This document shows positions 32,523 to 44,273 of a stretch of DNA of 64,000 nt, in pieces. The stretch comes from Hypomesus transpacificus. Taxonomy: Eukaryota; Chordata; Actinopteri; Osmeriformes; Osmeridae. How positions within the stretch are numbered: the first letter of the stretch is position 1; each line of letters begins with the position of its first letter. The stretch is from assembly GCF_021917145.1 (NCBI RefSeq), contig NC_061071.1:5960037-6024036 (forward strand), given 5' to 3'. Under the pieces are notes generated by a model. The model made no database searches and was not told where the DNA came from. It worked only from the letters and a program-made list of their open reading frames with translations. Made by a program: the position numbers and the translations under genes.

Positions 32523-35270
32523 GCGAGAGAGAGAGAGTGTGAGTTAGAGGTAGTGTGCATGTGTGTGTGGGGGAGAGAGAGAGAGATAGAAGAGCATAGT
32601 GGAGAGATCTGCAGGTCCCAGTGTTAGTAATTACCCAAATGGCCATTGTAGTGGCACCTAAGGTCAAAGGCTGTACCTTGGAAACGTATGGTTAGGAGCC
32701 AGGGACCAGATGGTAACCGAGAAGCCTGGAGGAGAATTAATTGGAGAAGGTATAAAATTAGTATGTATCAAAGACCAAGGAAGAGAAAATCATGAGAGGC
32801 AGTTATATTGAGTCAATGAGGTGTGATATGGTATGGTGTATGACTAAGGAATAAATGAGAGGCAGGGGGTAACATTGGATAATGATGACAAGGAAGACAT
32901 GAGGGTGTGACAACATGGAGCTGAGAATAACCCCAAAGGAAAAGAGGGAAAAGTAAAAACATTAATAGTGGAGGTGACAAGAGGGATAGTGAGGACAGAA
33001 AGTGAGACCTGATAACTGTCCTATTTTAGGAATAATATTATAGATTAAATTATCTAAAAGAAAAATTGTGAATAAATGTGATACCAGATCACTGTCACCA
33101 TATGGTGAAATATTGAATTAAAGTACTAAAGTAGATGATAATGAAAGAAAAAAGCATGATGGAGAAGAAGGTTCAAAATTTACGGGAGAAAATGGCTACC
33201 GAATGTAAGCCTCGTATGGTGGGGCCCAGTAAGAGACCGCATGTAGGTCTAAAATGGCTGCCAAATGCAGACCACGTGTATCAGACCGGGTCATGTAAGA
33301 TTGAGGGGAACAAAATGGTAGTCAACCGCTGAGCACATGTGTCGGGCTCCTTAAAGGAGAGAATGTGCTAGGCCTCAAAGACCGTAAGGGAAACCAAAAC
33401 CACTAACAAGGTCAGTAGAGAAAAATAAATACAATTAACATGGAGAGAATCCGATATAGTGTAAATAAAAAATAACATACAGTAAAATTAAGAAGGAAAA
33501 GGATTATCCTTTAACGGCTAATATCCATGTGGACGGAGTAGGCTATAACTAGGTAATTAAGCTAGCGCCATAGCACAGGTCCCGGAGATTCTTATTAACG
33601 TGTCCCAAGAGTGGGGGAACAATAACAAAAAGAGTAATAATAACAGTACACAGTGGAAGACAAGGGGAGACATAATGGGTTAGTGTATAACGTATGAGAG
33701 AAATAAATGTATGATGCCATGTGTAATTATTTAAGTTATGAAATCAGTAGGAGGCCCACACAAGCTAGCCCGTGGCATCGGAGGCTTATGGCTAAAGACG
33801 GAGCACGCACGGACAAAGAACCAAAATGGGTAACAAGCGCAGTGACAAGATAAAACGCAAACATTGATGGATAAATAGACTAATTTCAAAATTCTCTGAT
33901 TAGTGTAAACTTTAGGAAACTTACTGGAAAGCAACAGAGGCGGTGTAGGGATGGTTCGTGAGGGAGCAGGCGGTGGCCCCGGGAGACCCACAGAAGATCC
34001 AGTCAAGGGACGAAGACGAGGTTGTCAGAAGAGTTGGAATTTTTTTGAAAGAATAATAAAAATTGAAATATGAAAAATAATTTCGTTTTTTCAGGAACAC
34101 CGAGTTTTAGGATGCGAAACGGAGGTCGTAGAACACGGAGTGGTCGGTGAGAAAAATGAAATTTTGGTTAAAGATAATATAATTAGTCTAATTGAAGTGA
34201 GAAAAAAAGTTTTCTGAGGTCAAGTAAAGTTAAGCGGACTGGAAATGAATCCAAACGGTGAACAGCTAACAGAACTGGAAATAAATTCAAGCAAAGGTAA
34301 TCTAAGGACGGTGCACACGGGCAATATTAAAGAAAAGACTGAAGCCCTGAATCAAAATGGAAGACCGCTAGACTAATATCGACGAGTGCGGATGGAAGGT
34401 CCAATCAGGTGTAGGGGGCGGGAGCTCGGGTAACAGGTGCGTGGGATTGAAGGCAAACCCTTGATTGACACAACGAGGCCGGAAGTACCCGGCACCGATT
34501 GTAAATGAAAAGCAAGAAGCTAGCTTGTGAATAGCCATAATTAGGTGGAGCATGAAGACCAGAGATTGGGACACATCAATGGGTGGAAACGAAATTGCTG
34601 TAACAGTAATAGGTCGGAGAGATGAGGGTCATCCTAGAGTAAATACATTCATTAGTGAATTAAATAATGTGAAATGCGCGAAACCGGAAGCAGCAGTCGT
34701 CCGATTTAAACAGGAGGTAAAATGCTAACATACAAACAACCAATCCCAAGGGCAACGCAGACACCAGAGATTAGTTGAACGAGATATTAGGGGAATGTAA
34801 TTGTTATTATTGGGAGGGTTTGGAAAGGTGTAGACCAGTCCAGAAACTAGACGAGTATTACAAAATCCGATGTAAGATAATGGACAATGCAGTATATCCG
34901 AGGAGGTACGTGACGTCATAGGGAATCCCTGAGAAAGACCGGTCGGGGCATCTGTCACCCCGTGGAATTAAGGTGCAACGCATGCCATGGATGTACAGGG
35001 ATGAAATATTATGATCATTGAATGAATAAAGATATCAATATGTGAACATGTGTAGTGTATTGATTTGTTGGCAAATTACTAGGAGCCCCGTTAGGGCTGA
35101 AAGTATTGTATTAAAGTGACCCAGCGTGTATAAGTAGATTAAAAGTGGGTAAAGTCCGGGGTGAATCCAAGTAGAAAGGAATATGATCCATAAATATATA
35201 GTAGTACGGCCGGGTCCAAGAGACATTAAAATCCTTTTTAGAAACATATCCGCAGTGAGAACATTTGAAT
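32523..35270. other. Arm-internal sequence with no recognised gene
   Basis: GA/GT-rich simple repeats at 32,523-32,590, then about 2.7 kb of AT-rich DNA. Short frames (for example 33135-33332 on plus, 34368-34574 on minus) match nothing I know. The minus strand near 34,380-34,450 has a CCAAT-like cctgattggacc and a GC-rich gagctcccgcccc, which could be a promoter, but no reading frame follows convincingly. Confidence 0.4.
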
Positions 35271-35274
35271 AGAG

Positions 35275-36110
35275 GCCCAGTTAAAGGTGCATCTATTTGG
35301 TAGAAATACAATCTGTAATGTAAGTAAATTAGAGAAAGGCAAACTCCACATAGTGAAAAAGCCCATCTCTGTGAAAGTATACAATATAGCCAAGACCAGC
35401 AGGTGTAAAATCACTGGTAATAAACGTAATCAAGAGCAATCAACAATATAGACTGAGTTTAAGTGTACCAATTTTGTACCACCAGCATTGTAGTCATAGT
35501 GAGGTAAAGGGTCAACTCCATTTTATGAAAAGGCTAGTCCTGTTGAAGTATATAGTGTTGCCTAAATCAGTAGATGCGAGTTCACCAACCATAAACGTTA
35601 TAAACAGTATGAAATATTAATATTATAAATAGGCCAAATTAAAGGTGCATCCATTTGGTGGGTACACAACCCTTATTGAGGTAAAGTGAAAGGTTAACTC
35701 TATTTAGTGAAATAACTAACCCTGGTGAAAACATACCATATTGTCTGGACCCGCATGTATAAGATTACCCCACACCGACGTGATCAAGAGTAATAAATAT
35801 TATAGACTAAGTATAAGGTGTAGTAATACCGTACCATCAACATTGTAGTAATTAGTGGAGTCAAGGTTAACATCATTCTATGAGGGGGCTAGTCCTGTTG
35901 AAGTATATAGCATGGTCTAATTCAGCAGGCACACGGTCGCCAACCATAAAGGTTATAAATAGTATATAAATATTAATATTAATGGGGAAAGTTGAAAGTG
36001 TATCCATTATGTAAAGTAAACTACCTTGCAATAGGTTGAGTCAGAGGTCAAATCTATCCCATAAACACTACGTCCAGATAAGCTATACGGTTAAAGTTTG
36101 CAATTATAGA
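35275..36110. repeat. Degenerate tandem array, about 360-bp unit of two half-units
   Basis: The landmark taaaggtgcatc...atttggt occurs at about 35,282 and 35,641. A half-unit starting with aggtaaa/ggcaaactcc and ending with gtcctgttgaagtatata lies between. A third, more diverged unit runs to about 36,110. The palindrome edge (35,794) falls inside this array. The mirrored parts are at 38302-38821, 52536-53055 and 55247-56082. Confidence 0.75.
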
Positions 36111-36404
36111 AAAACTACTCATGTACGTAAACTACAGTATGTTATGGATTATAAAAAACAAAACATTGCAGAGATGTAGAGATACATATTGAGGTGGTTA
36201 GTGATCTCCTTGTACACAGGTGTTCCTCGTAGATCCAGGTGTGGTCCTTCGTCCTCTCGCATCCAGGTATATGGTGCACAGTGTGATGCAACAACATGAA
36301 CACAAGGATGGGGTGCCCCAGTAGGGGTAATATTGTACCACACAGGTAATGTGTGGGAGGAGATCCATTCTGAGAAGGTGTATTCAATAAACAACAAAGT
36401 TGAT

Positions 36405-36690
36405 AACATGATTCAGGGTATTGTCGCCTGAGGTATCACATGTTAGTATAAACTAGTAGCAGATGTATTTCAGAGTAAACAACATGGTTCAGGGTATTGT
36501 CACCTGAGGTATCACATGTTTGTATAAACTTGCAACAGATATATTTCAAGGTAAATAACATGGTTCAGGATGTTATTACCTGAGGTATCTCATGTTAGTA
36601 TAGACTTATAGTAGAAACATTTCAGAGTTGATAACATGGTTCAGGGTACTATACCCCGAGGTATCACATGTTAGAATAGACTTGTACCTC
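36405..36690. repeat. 76-bp tandem repeat, about 3.8 copies
   Basis: Units begin aacatg(g/a)ttcagg at 36405, 36481, 36557 and 36633, an exact 76-bp period. Each contains cctgaggtatcacatgttag. Similarity between units is about 80-90 percent. The mirror copy is at 54667-54952. Confidence 0.92.
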
Positions 36691-37460
36691 TCTCAACCAA
36701 AACCCTCAATGTAGACAAGGAAAAACTCCCAGTAAAACTCTTTTGAGAGAAATTTGGAAGACACCTTGGGAGGAGCTATTCAAAGAGGGATCCCCTCCCA
36801 CAGGGATGGTTGGTGACCAAGAGGTACAAAATCTATATTACTCAGTTATACATTGTGTCAATGTTAGTGAGTGTTGAAACATCAGAGTCCAGTGTATAAC
36901 ATGTGTTGGAGGTAGTGTTATCCGTTGAGGTAGAAGAGGTCAATGGTTTCGAGGTCGTGGTGGGCGTGGCCGTCCCAGCAGGAAGGTGAGGAGACCGGAA
37001 CGTCATTTGCAGGTCATCCCGGTTGTGTAGTGTCTCACGGACGTCATCAGTCCATGGTGAGGAGGGTGTTACGGTGAAGGATCCGTCGGCACGTGTGGGC
37101 CCGGGGCAGCCTGTACACGGTCGGCTCCCCAAACCACAGTCTCCGCCTCAGTGTCTGTGGATGTGAATCAGAAGGAGGAGAGGTAGGATAAGAGATCTGT
37201 AGGCTGTTGCAAGGGGAGACCCTCACAACAACAGGTTGTGAATAAACTCTGAGTAGTGGCTTCCGTATGCTAGGTTGACTTAGGTTGACTACTGTAAAAC
37301 CATGTCCTCTGACAACGCCTTTTGGACCTCTTCCTTTCTAAAAAAACAAAGACTTGTGTTAATCCCCATCAACACTGAGCAAAGGGGGGGGGGATGGATG
37401 TGTCACCACACAACTTGACCTTCTGAACTTGTCTCATCCTGCTGGTGTCCATCATGGTCA

Positions 37461-38180
37461 ATGGTCAAAGGCCCTGAGTATTCTAAATGTATAGTGTTTT
37501 GCTCCTGTCCTGTCCTATCCTCACAAAGGGATATTGAAATGCTAATTCTTTCGAGGTTCTTTTCACTCAAACCAACATTCCATGGTCTCGCCATGTTGTT
37601 CACGCCGCACCGACCCCGGCTCCTGAACCGTAGACTAAAACAGAACCTGGTTCAGCACCTGAGAGGCTCTGGCACTTTGGAAGGAGCCACCCTCAACTCG
37701 GCTTATAAGAAAAACTGCAGTGTTGGTGAGTTCCTGGTCCGAAGTGGCCTCAGACCACTTAGCCAGACTCCGCAGCCGACGCACACACACTTTTCACCCC
37801 TCGCTGCCATTCACTGTCGAACGCTCAAGGTCAGGCTCACAGTAGCCTCCCTGCCACCGTCGACCTGTAACGCAGTGTATGTGATCACGTGCAGTGCATG
37901 CGGCTTGCGCTATGTCGGTGAGACGGGTAATTCTCTCCAACAACGCCTCACCCAACATCTCTATAATATCAATAACCGCCGCAACTTAGACTCACACCTA
38001 GTCCCCCACTTCCTGAGACACGGAGCCGAATCTCTTAACATGAGCAGCCTGGAACACAACCAAGAGTGGACGCGTATACTAAGGCAGGCCGGCGAGAGAA
38101 AATGGATATGGAGGCTCTCCTCCTTATATCCTGGGGGCCTTAGTGTTCGGGATATCTTCAATGCTTGGACCCTGTACTGA
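37461..38180 (+). CDS. GIY-YIG endonuclease-domain protein, Penelope-like element C terminus
   Basis: 239 residues. The GIY-YIG core lies at about 138-220: AVYVITCSACGLRYVGETG gives the first Tyr (Y140) and the YVG (151-153). R162 and H166 follow in LQQRLTQH, and the acidic metal ligand E212 stands in AGERKWIWRL. Cys residues C119, C136, C144 and C147 fit the zinc-binding insertion typical of Penelope-like retroelement (PLE) endonucleases. The protein ends YPGGLSVRDIFNAWTLY. The residues before about 50 may be untranslated sequence. No reverse transcriptase is found upstream, so this is a truncated PLE or a captured endonuclease. The catalytic residues all look intact. Confidence 0.72.
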   Translation: MVKGPEYSKCIVFCSCPVLSSQRDIEMLILSRFFSLKPTFHGLAMLFTPHRPRLLNRRLKQNLVQHLRGSGTLEGATLNSAYKKNCSVGEFLVRSGLRPLSQTPQPTHTHFSPLAAIHCRTLKVRLTVASLPPSTCNAVYVITCSACGLRYVGETGNSLQQRLTQHLYNINNRRNLDSHLVPHFLRHGAESLNMSSLEHNQEWTRILRQAGERKWIWRLSSLYPGGLSVRDIFNAWTLY

Positions 38181-41100
38181 TCACAGCACTCAGACTCCTA
38201 TTTGACAACAGCCGTAGTAGTCTACTATTACCACTGACCTCATTATAATCTGAGGACGTTAACCTTGACCCCTTAGGGATCAGGGCCCGTATCTTTAAAG
38301 AATTACTCTTGATCACGTCGGTGTGAGGTAATCTTATACCTGCGGGTCCAGACAATATGGTATGTTTTCACCAGGGTTAGTTATTTCACTAAATAGAGTT
38401 AACCTTTCACTTTACCTCAATAAGGGTTGTGTACCCACCAAATGGATGCACCTTTAATTTGGCCTATTTATAATATTAATATTTCATACTGTTTATAACG
38501 TTTATGGTTGGTGAACTCGCATCTACTGATTTAGGCAACACTATATACTTCAACAGGACTAGCCTTTTCATAAAATGGAGTTGACCCTTTACCTCACTAT
38601 GACTACAATGCTGGTGGTACAAAATTGGTACACTTAAACTCAGTCTATATTGTTGATTGCTCTTGATTACGTTTATTACCAGTGATTTTACACCTGCTGG
38701 TCTTGGCTATATTGTATACTTTCACAGAGATGGGCTTTTTCACTATGTGGAGTTTGCCTTTCTCTAATTTACTTACATTACAGATTGTATTTCTACCAAA
38801 TAGATGCACCTTTAACTGGGCCTCTATTCAAATGTTCTCACTGCGGATATGTTTCTAAAAAGGATTTTAATGTCTCTTGGACCCGGCCGTACTACTATAT
38901 ATTTATGGATCATATTCCTTTCTACTTGGATTCACCCCGGACTTTACCCACTTTTAATCTACTTATACACGCTGGGTCACTTTAATACAATACTTTCAGC
39001 CCTAACGGGGCTCCTAGTAATTTGCCAACAAATCAATACACTACACATGTTCACATATTGATATCTTTATTCATTCAATGATCATAATATTTCATCCCTG
39101 TACATCCATGGCATGCGTTGCACCTTAATTCCACGGGGTGACAGATGCCCCGACCGGTCTTTCTCAGGGATTCCCTATGACGTCACGTACCTCCTCGGAT
39201 ATACTGCATTGTCCATTATCTTACATCGGATTTTGTAATACTCGTCTAGTTTCTGGACTGGTCTACACCTTTCCAAACCCTCCCAATAATAACAATTACA
39301 TTCCCCTAATATCTCGTTCAACTAATCTCTGGTGTCTGCGTTGCCCTTGGGATTGGTTGTTTGTATGTTAGCATTTTACCTCCTGTTTAAATCGGACGAC
39401 TGCTGCTTCCGGTTTCGCGCATTTCACATTATTTAATTCACTAATGAATGTATTTACTCTAGGATGACCCTCATCTCTCCGACCTATTACTGTTACAGCA
39501 ATTTCGTTTCCACCCATTGATGTGTCCCAATCTCTGGTCTTCATGCTCCACCTAATTATGGCTATTCACAAGCTAGCTTCTTGCTTTTCATTTACAATCG
39601 GTGCCGGGTACTTCCGGCCTCGTTGTGTCAATCAAGGGTTTGCCTTCAATCCCACGCACCTGTTACCCGAGCTCCCGCCCCCTACACCTGATTGGACCTT
39701 CCATCCGCACTCGTCGATATTAGTCTAGCGGTCTTCCATTTTGATTCAGGGCTTCAGTCTTTTCTTTAATATTGCCCGTGTGCACCGTCCTTAGATTACC
39801 TTTGCTTGAATTTATTTCCAGTTCTGTTAGCTGTTCACCGTTTGGATTCATTTCCAGTCCGCTTAACTTTACTTGACCTCAGAAAACTTTTTTTCTCACT
39901 TCAATTAGACTAATTATATTATCTTTAACCAAAATTTCATTTTTCTCACCGACCACTCCGTGTTCTACGACCTCCGTTTCGCATCCTAAAACTCGGTGTT
40001 CCTGAAAAAACGAAATTATTTTTCATATTTCAATTTTTATTATTCTTTCAAAAAAATTCCAACTCTTCTGACAACCTCGTCTTCGTCCCTTGACTGGATC
40101 TTCTGTGGGTCTCCCGGGGCCACCGCCTGCTCCCTCACGAACCATCCCTACACCGCCTCTGTTGCTTTCCAGTAAGTTTCCTAAAGTTTACACTAATCAG
40201 AGAATTTTGAAATTAGTCTATTTATCCATCAATGTTTGCGTTTTATCTTGTCACTGCGCTTGTTACCCATTTTGGTTCTTTGTCCGTGCGTGCTCCGTCT
40301 TTAGCCATAAGCCTCCGATGCCACGGGCTAGCTTGTGTGGGCCTCCTACTGATTTCATAACTTAAATAATTACACATGGCATCATACATTTATTTCTCTC
40401 ATACGTTATACACTAACCCATTATGTCTCCCCTTGTCTTCCACTGTGTACTGTTATTATTACTCTTTTTGTTATTGTTCCCCCACTCTTGGGACACGTTA
40501 ATAAGAATCTCCGGGACCTGTGCTATGGCGCTAGCTTAATTACCTAGTTATAGCCTACTCCGTCCACATGGATATTAGCCGTTAAAGGATAATCCTTTTC
40601 CTTCTTAATTTTACTGTATGTTATTTTTTATTTACACTATATCGGATTCTCTCCATGTTAATTGTATTTATTTTTCTCTACTGACCTTGTTAGTGGTTTT
40701 GGTTTCCCTTACGGTCTTTGAGGCCTAGCACATTCTCTCCTTTAAGGAGCCCGACACATGTGCTCAGCGGTTGACTACCATTTTGTTCCCCTCAATCTTA
40801 CATGACCCGGTCTGATACACGTGGTCTGCATTTGGCAGCCATTTTAGACCTACATGCGGTCTCTTACTGGGCCCCACCATACGAGGCTTACATTCGGTAG
40901 CCATTTTCTCCCGTAAATTTTGAACCTTCTTCTCCATCATGCTTTTTTCTTTCATTATCATCTACTTTAGTACTTTAATTCAATATTTCACCATATGGTG
41001 ACAGTGATCTGGTATCACATTTATTCACAATTTTTCTTTTAGATAATTTAATCTATAATATTATTCCTAAACTAGGACAGTTATCAGGTCTCACTTTCTG

Positions 41101-41581
41101 TCCTCACTATCCCTCTTGTCACCTCCACTATTAATGTTTTTACTTTTCCCTCTTTTCCTTTGGGGTTATTCTCAGCTCCATGTTGTCACACCCTCATGTC
41201 TTCCTTGTCATCATTATCCAATGTTACCCCCTGCCTCTCATTTATTCCTTAGTCATACACCATACCATATCACACCTCATTGACTCAATATAACTGCCTC
41301 TCATGATTTTCTCTTCCTTGGTCTTTGATACATACTAATTTTATACCTTCTCCAATTAATTCTCCTCCAGGCTTCTCGGTTACCATCTGGTCCCTGGCTC
41401 CTAACCATACGTTTCCAAGGTACAGCCTTTGACCTTAGGTGCCACTACAATGGCCATTTGGGTAATTACTAACACTGGGACCTGCAGATCTCTCCACTAT
41501 GCTCTTCTATCTCTCTCTCTCTCCCCCACACACACATGCACACTACCTCTAACTCACACTCTCTCTCTCTCGCGTACACAC

Positions 41582-42395
41582 TAGGGATGTAACGATATCA
41601 AAATCTCACGGTACGATACAATTTCGATATTGACCTCACGGTACGATATTTATTGTGGAAAAGCTCACGGTATTGTTAAATAGCTCACGATAGTGTTTGT
41701 GATGATAATAGCAAAACAAATACGACATTTATTCTGCTTTTGCCAGTCAACAGGCAATTTATTGTTGTATTTATGGATAATGACAACATAAAACGCTGAT
41801 CACATAGTGCTTTTAAAGTGCAAGTTGTAGTCAGGAACATCAATATTCTGTATAATAATAATAATAAAAAATGCCTCCTTCAGGGTTTTTTGACCGGAGA
41901 TTACTTTCTTTGTGAGAGAATCTGCAAACTTTTCGGGATGATGGGTTGTCAGATGACTTAGCATGTTGCTTGTGTTACACGTGTTGTATCGCAGTTTACT
42001 GTGGCAGTGCTTGCACATAGCCACGTTATCTCCTTTTGCGTTTTTTGACACGGCAAAACCAAAATGTTTCCAGACATCTGATTTAAAAGCTGCAGGGGCT
42101 GGCACAATCTCAACTTCGGGGTTGTTGTTTTCATCCAAGTACCATGCTGGCTTGCGAGCTTGTGTGGACAGCGTGCAGCGGGCAATCCTATTGGCTTAAC
42201 AATGGTTGTTGTGACAACGCAGCGCAAAGGATCATGGTCTATGTAATTAACAATGATTTGTTCCGCGGGACTGTGTTTATTCCTCTTGCTTTTTGACGGA
42301 CACCTGTCATTTTAATATTGTAACCCAACCACGACGATATCGAGACACGTTGACCACCGCGATAGCGCAATCTCGTCAATATCGTTACATCCCTA
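41582..42395 (-). mobile_element. BED-finger hAT element, right arm 1
   Basis: Mirror of the element at 31701-32514, with the same 8-bp flanks (gtacacac on this strand). The BED frame 41800-42138 is open and identical. Confidence 0.88.
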
Positions 42396-43141
42396 GTACA
42401 CACACGTACATAATCTATTTTTTCTCTCTCCCTTGCGTATTTTGACAATACATGTTCCTAATATGTAGACTATCTTAGCCTCGACCATCAGGAGTCATAT
42501 CTGACCTTAAGTCCTTATTCTGATGTTTAAATCACGTATGTTAACCTACTCTCAGCAGCCTTCCTATTATTTAGTTTTCTGAAATCGAGCTCCCTGATCT
42601 TTCACCTAAACCTAAATTTCACTGCCATATCTGACCATAGATCCTTTATCATAACTTATTGGCCACTTACTTATGACCACAACCCAAAAGTCCTCCCTCT
42701 CTTTTTTACACCTAGTGACAACTAATATCCCCAACCTGTAGGTTATCCTAACGTCAACCGTCGATAACCATACCTGACCGTGAGTCCTTAACCCTAACTC
42801 TTCGACCTCTTACCTAATCTTAATCTTGGCACCCCTAAAAGCCCATTCTTAATTCTTTAACATCCAGCTCTTCGACCTCTGACCTTCACTAATGTCTGCC
42901 TATATGCAATCCACTTCCGTTCTGGCGGGCTGGGTTTGTTTTGCTAGCTAGCTCCGTTTTGCCGACAAAGCACTGATGTTGCAGTGTCAAAGAGGATATA
43001 CAATTTACAACATGAAGAAAAGTGGTTCGGGAACGACGTGTGCGGTAGTTGGTTGCAAACACTCGAGAAAGCACCTGAACGAGTGGTTAGATAGTGAATG
43101 CTACGACCAGTTTTAAAACCTAGAATAGCCTCTAGCCTGTT

Positions 43142-44021
43142 AAGGGCTGCAACGATAATTCGACGTTATCGACAGCGTCGACATTAAAAAATTGTCGACA
43201 AATCGTTTGATCTCATAGGACCTATTTTAAATGCCTGCACTAACGTGATTTGACCAGTGCGGCGCTGTAGCGGTAGACTAAAGCAGCCCTCCCGTATGCT
43301 ATCCAATAGAAGAAAAAAGCGGTTAACATTTTAGGGTGCAAACGGGCCTGATAAAGTCGCGTGTGGGAACGTTTCACCAAAGATTCAACTAAAAATACTG
43401 TCATATGGAATGTGTGCAAGGCCGAACTTGTTTTCCATGGTAGCACAACGTGCATGCATAAACATTTAAAACGAAAGCATCCCCGCACGAGAGGAGACTG
43501 CAAGAGGTGAGCGTGCTCAAGCTGGATGGCTAGTTAGCTACACCAGTTGGTAATAACAAATTACGCAGTATTTCACGAATACTAACACAGTAGCAACATG
43601 TCCACAGACAGCAGTTAGACAGATCAGTGTATATGACCATTGTAATGAGACAAACAAAAAGCCAGTCCAGAAATTATACTGTTACTCACTGTTTTTCATT
43701 GAACAGAACCCTGTTGTCTAACAAGAGACTTGATTTTTTTATTTAGGTTGGACAAAATTGGACAAAAAGAGATGTAATAGCCTGTTCAGTTGGCTCAAAG
43801 TTTAATACAAATATTTTTTTCAAAAGCTGAAGTGATTTCTTGGTTTTATTTATTAGTTAGAATAATTATAACTCAGTGTTTTAACAAATTGTATAAGCTG
43901 AATAATCATTCAAAGCATTCTGATTAATCAATGAAAAAAATAGATGATTAGTCGACTTATGGTTCTAATAATCGTTAGATAAGTCGATTATTAATAATAA
44001 TAAGCGTTTGTTGCGGCTCTA
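43142..44021. mobile_element. 880-bp hAT-like element, right arm 1
   Basis: Mirror of 30075-30954 with the same aacaggct duplication in reverse complement. Confidence 0.8.
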
Positions 44022-44273
44022 AGCCTGTTACAGTAGTATGCTTATTGTTTGTAGGCTATTCACATTTTGTTGGTGTTCCTTTGTCCTATTGTTGCAGTGG
44101 ATTTAATAATTATACATTGATATGTGGATATAATAATTAAAGTGCCAATACACACATCTGTATAAGCCCGGCATGAGGTGTGTAGCCAACCGGTACTTGT
44201 TTAAAGCAGTCATAACTGGGTTCATAGGAAGAATAGATAGATACGTAGGCACTTCAGTCAGTGACAAGCCACA

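Larger units (their letters stand above)
27822..35794 (+). repeat. Palindrome 1, left arm
   Basis: Every base p here pairs with 74,096 - p on the opposite strand. I matched the arms at several points along their length and found only three differences, two of them within 40 bp of the spacer edge. The inner edge is taat at 35,791-35,794. The outer edge is not defined: the right arm is cut by the N gap, and the second palindrome shows the homology reaching at least to 27,357. The arm carries the 3' exons of copy B, two hAT elements and a tandem array. Confidence 0.95.
35795..38301 (+). repeat. Palindrome 1 spacer (2,507 bp)
   Basis: The unique centre between the arms. It contains the end of the 360-bp array, the 76-bp tandem repeat, a frame of low complexity on minus (36842-37132) and the GIY-YIG frame on plus. 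The same 2,507-bp spacer stands at 53056-55562 in the opposite orientation; one substitution was noticed (c36083 against the complement of t55274). Confidence 0.9.

Noticed and set aside
36405-36690. CRISPR-like regular repeats
   Set aside because: The 76-bp units are contiguous with no spacers, in vertebrate DNA. It is a simple tandem repeat.
37461-38180. Homing endonuclease of a group I intron
   Set aside because: No intron core or host gene is present, and the Cys pattern and C-terminal WIWRL...PGGL fit Penelope-like elements better.
35795-38301. Fold-back (hairpin adaptor) sequencing artefact as the cause of the palindrome
   Set aside because: Such artefacts have no unique centre. Here a 2,507-bp spacer separates the arms, and the arms differ near its edges in a way that recurs in contig 2.
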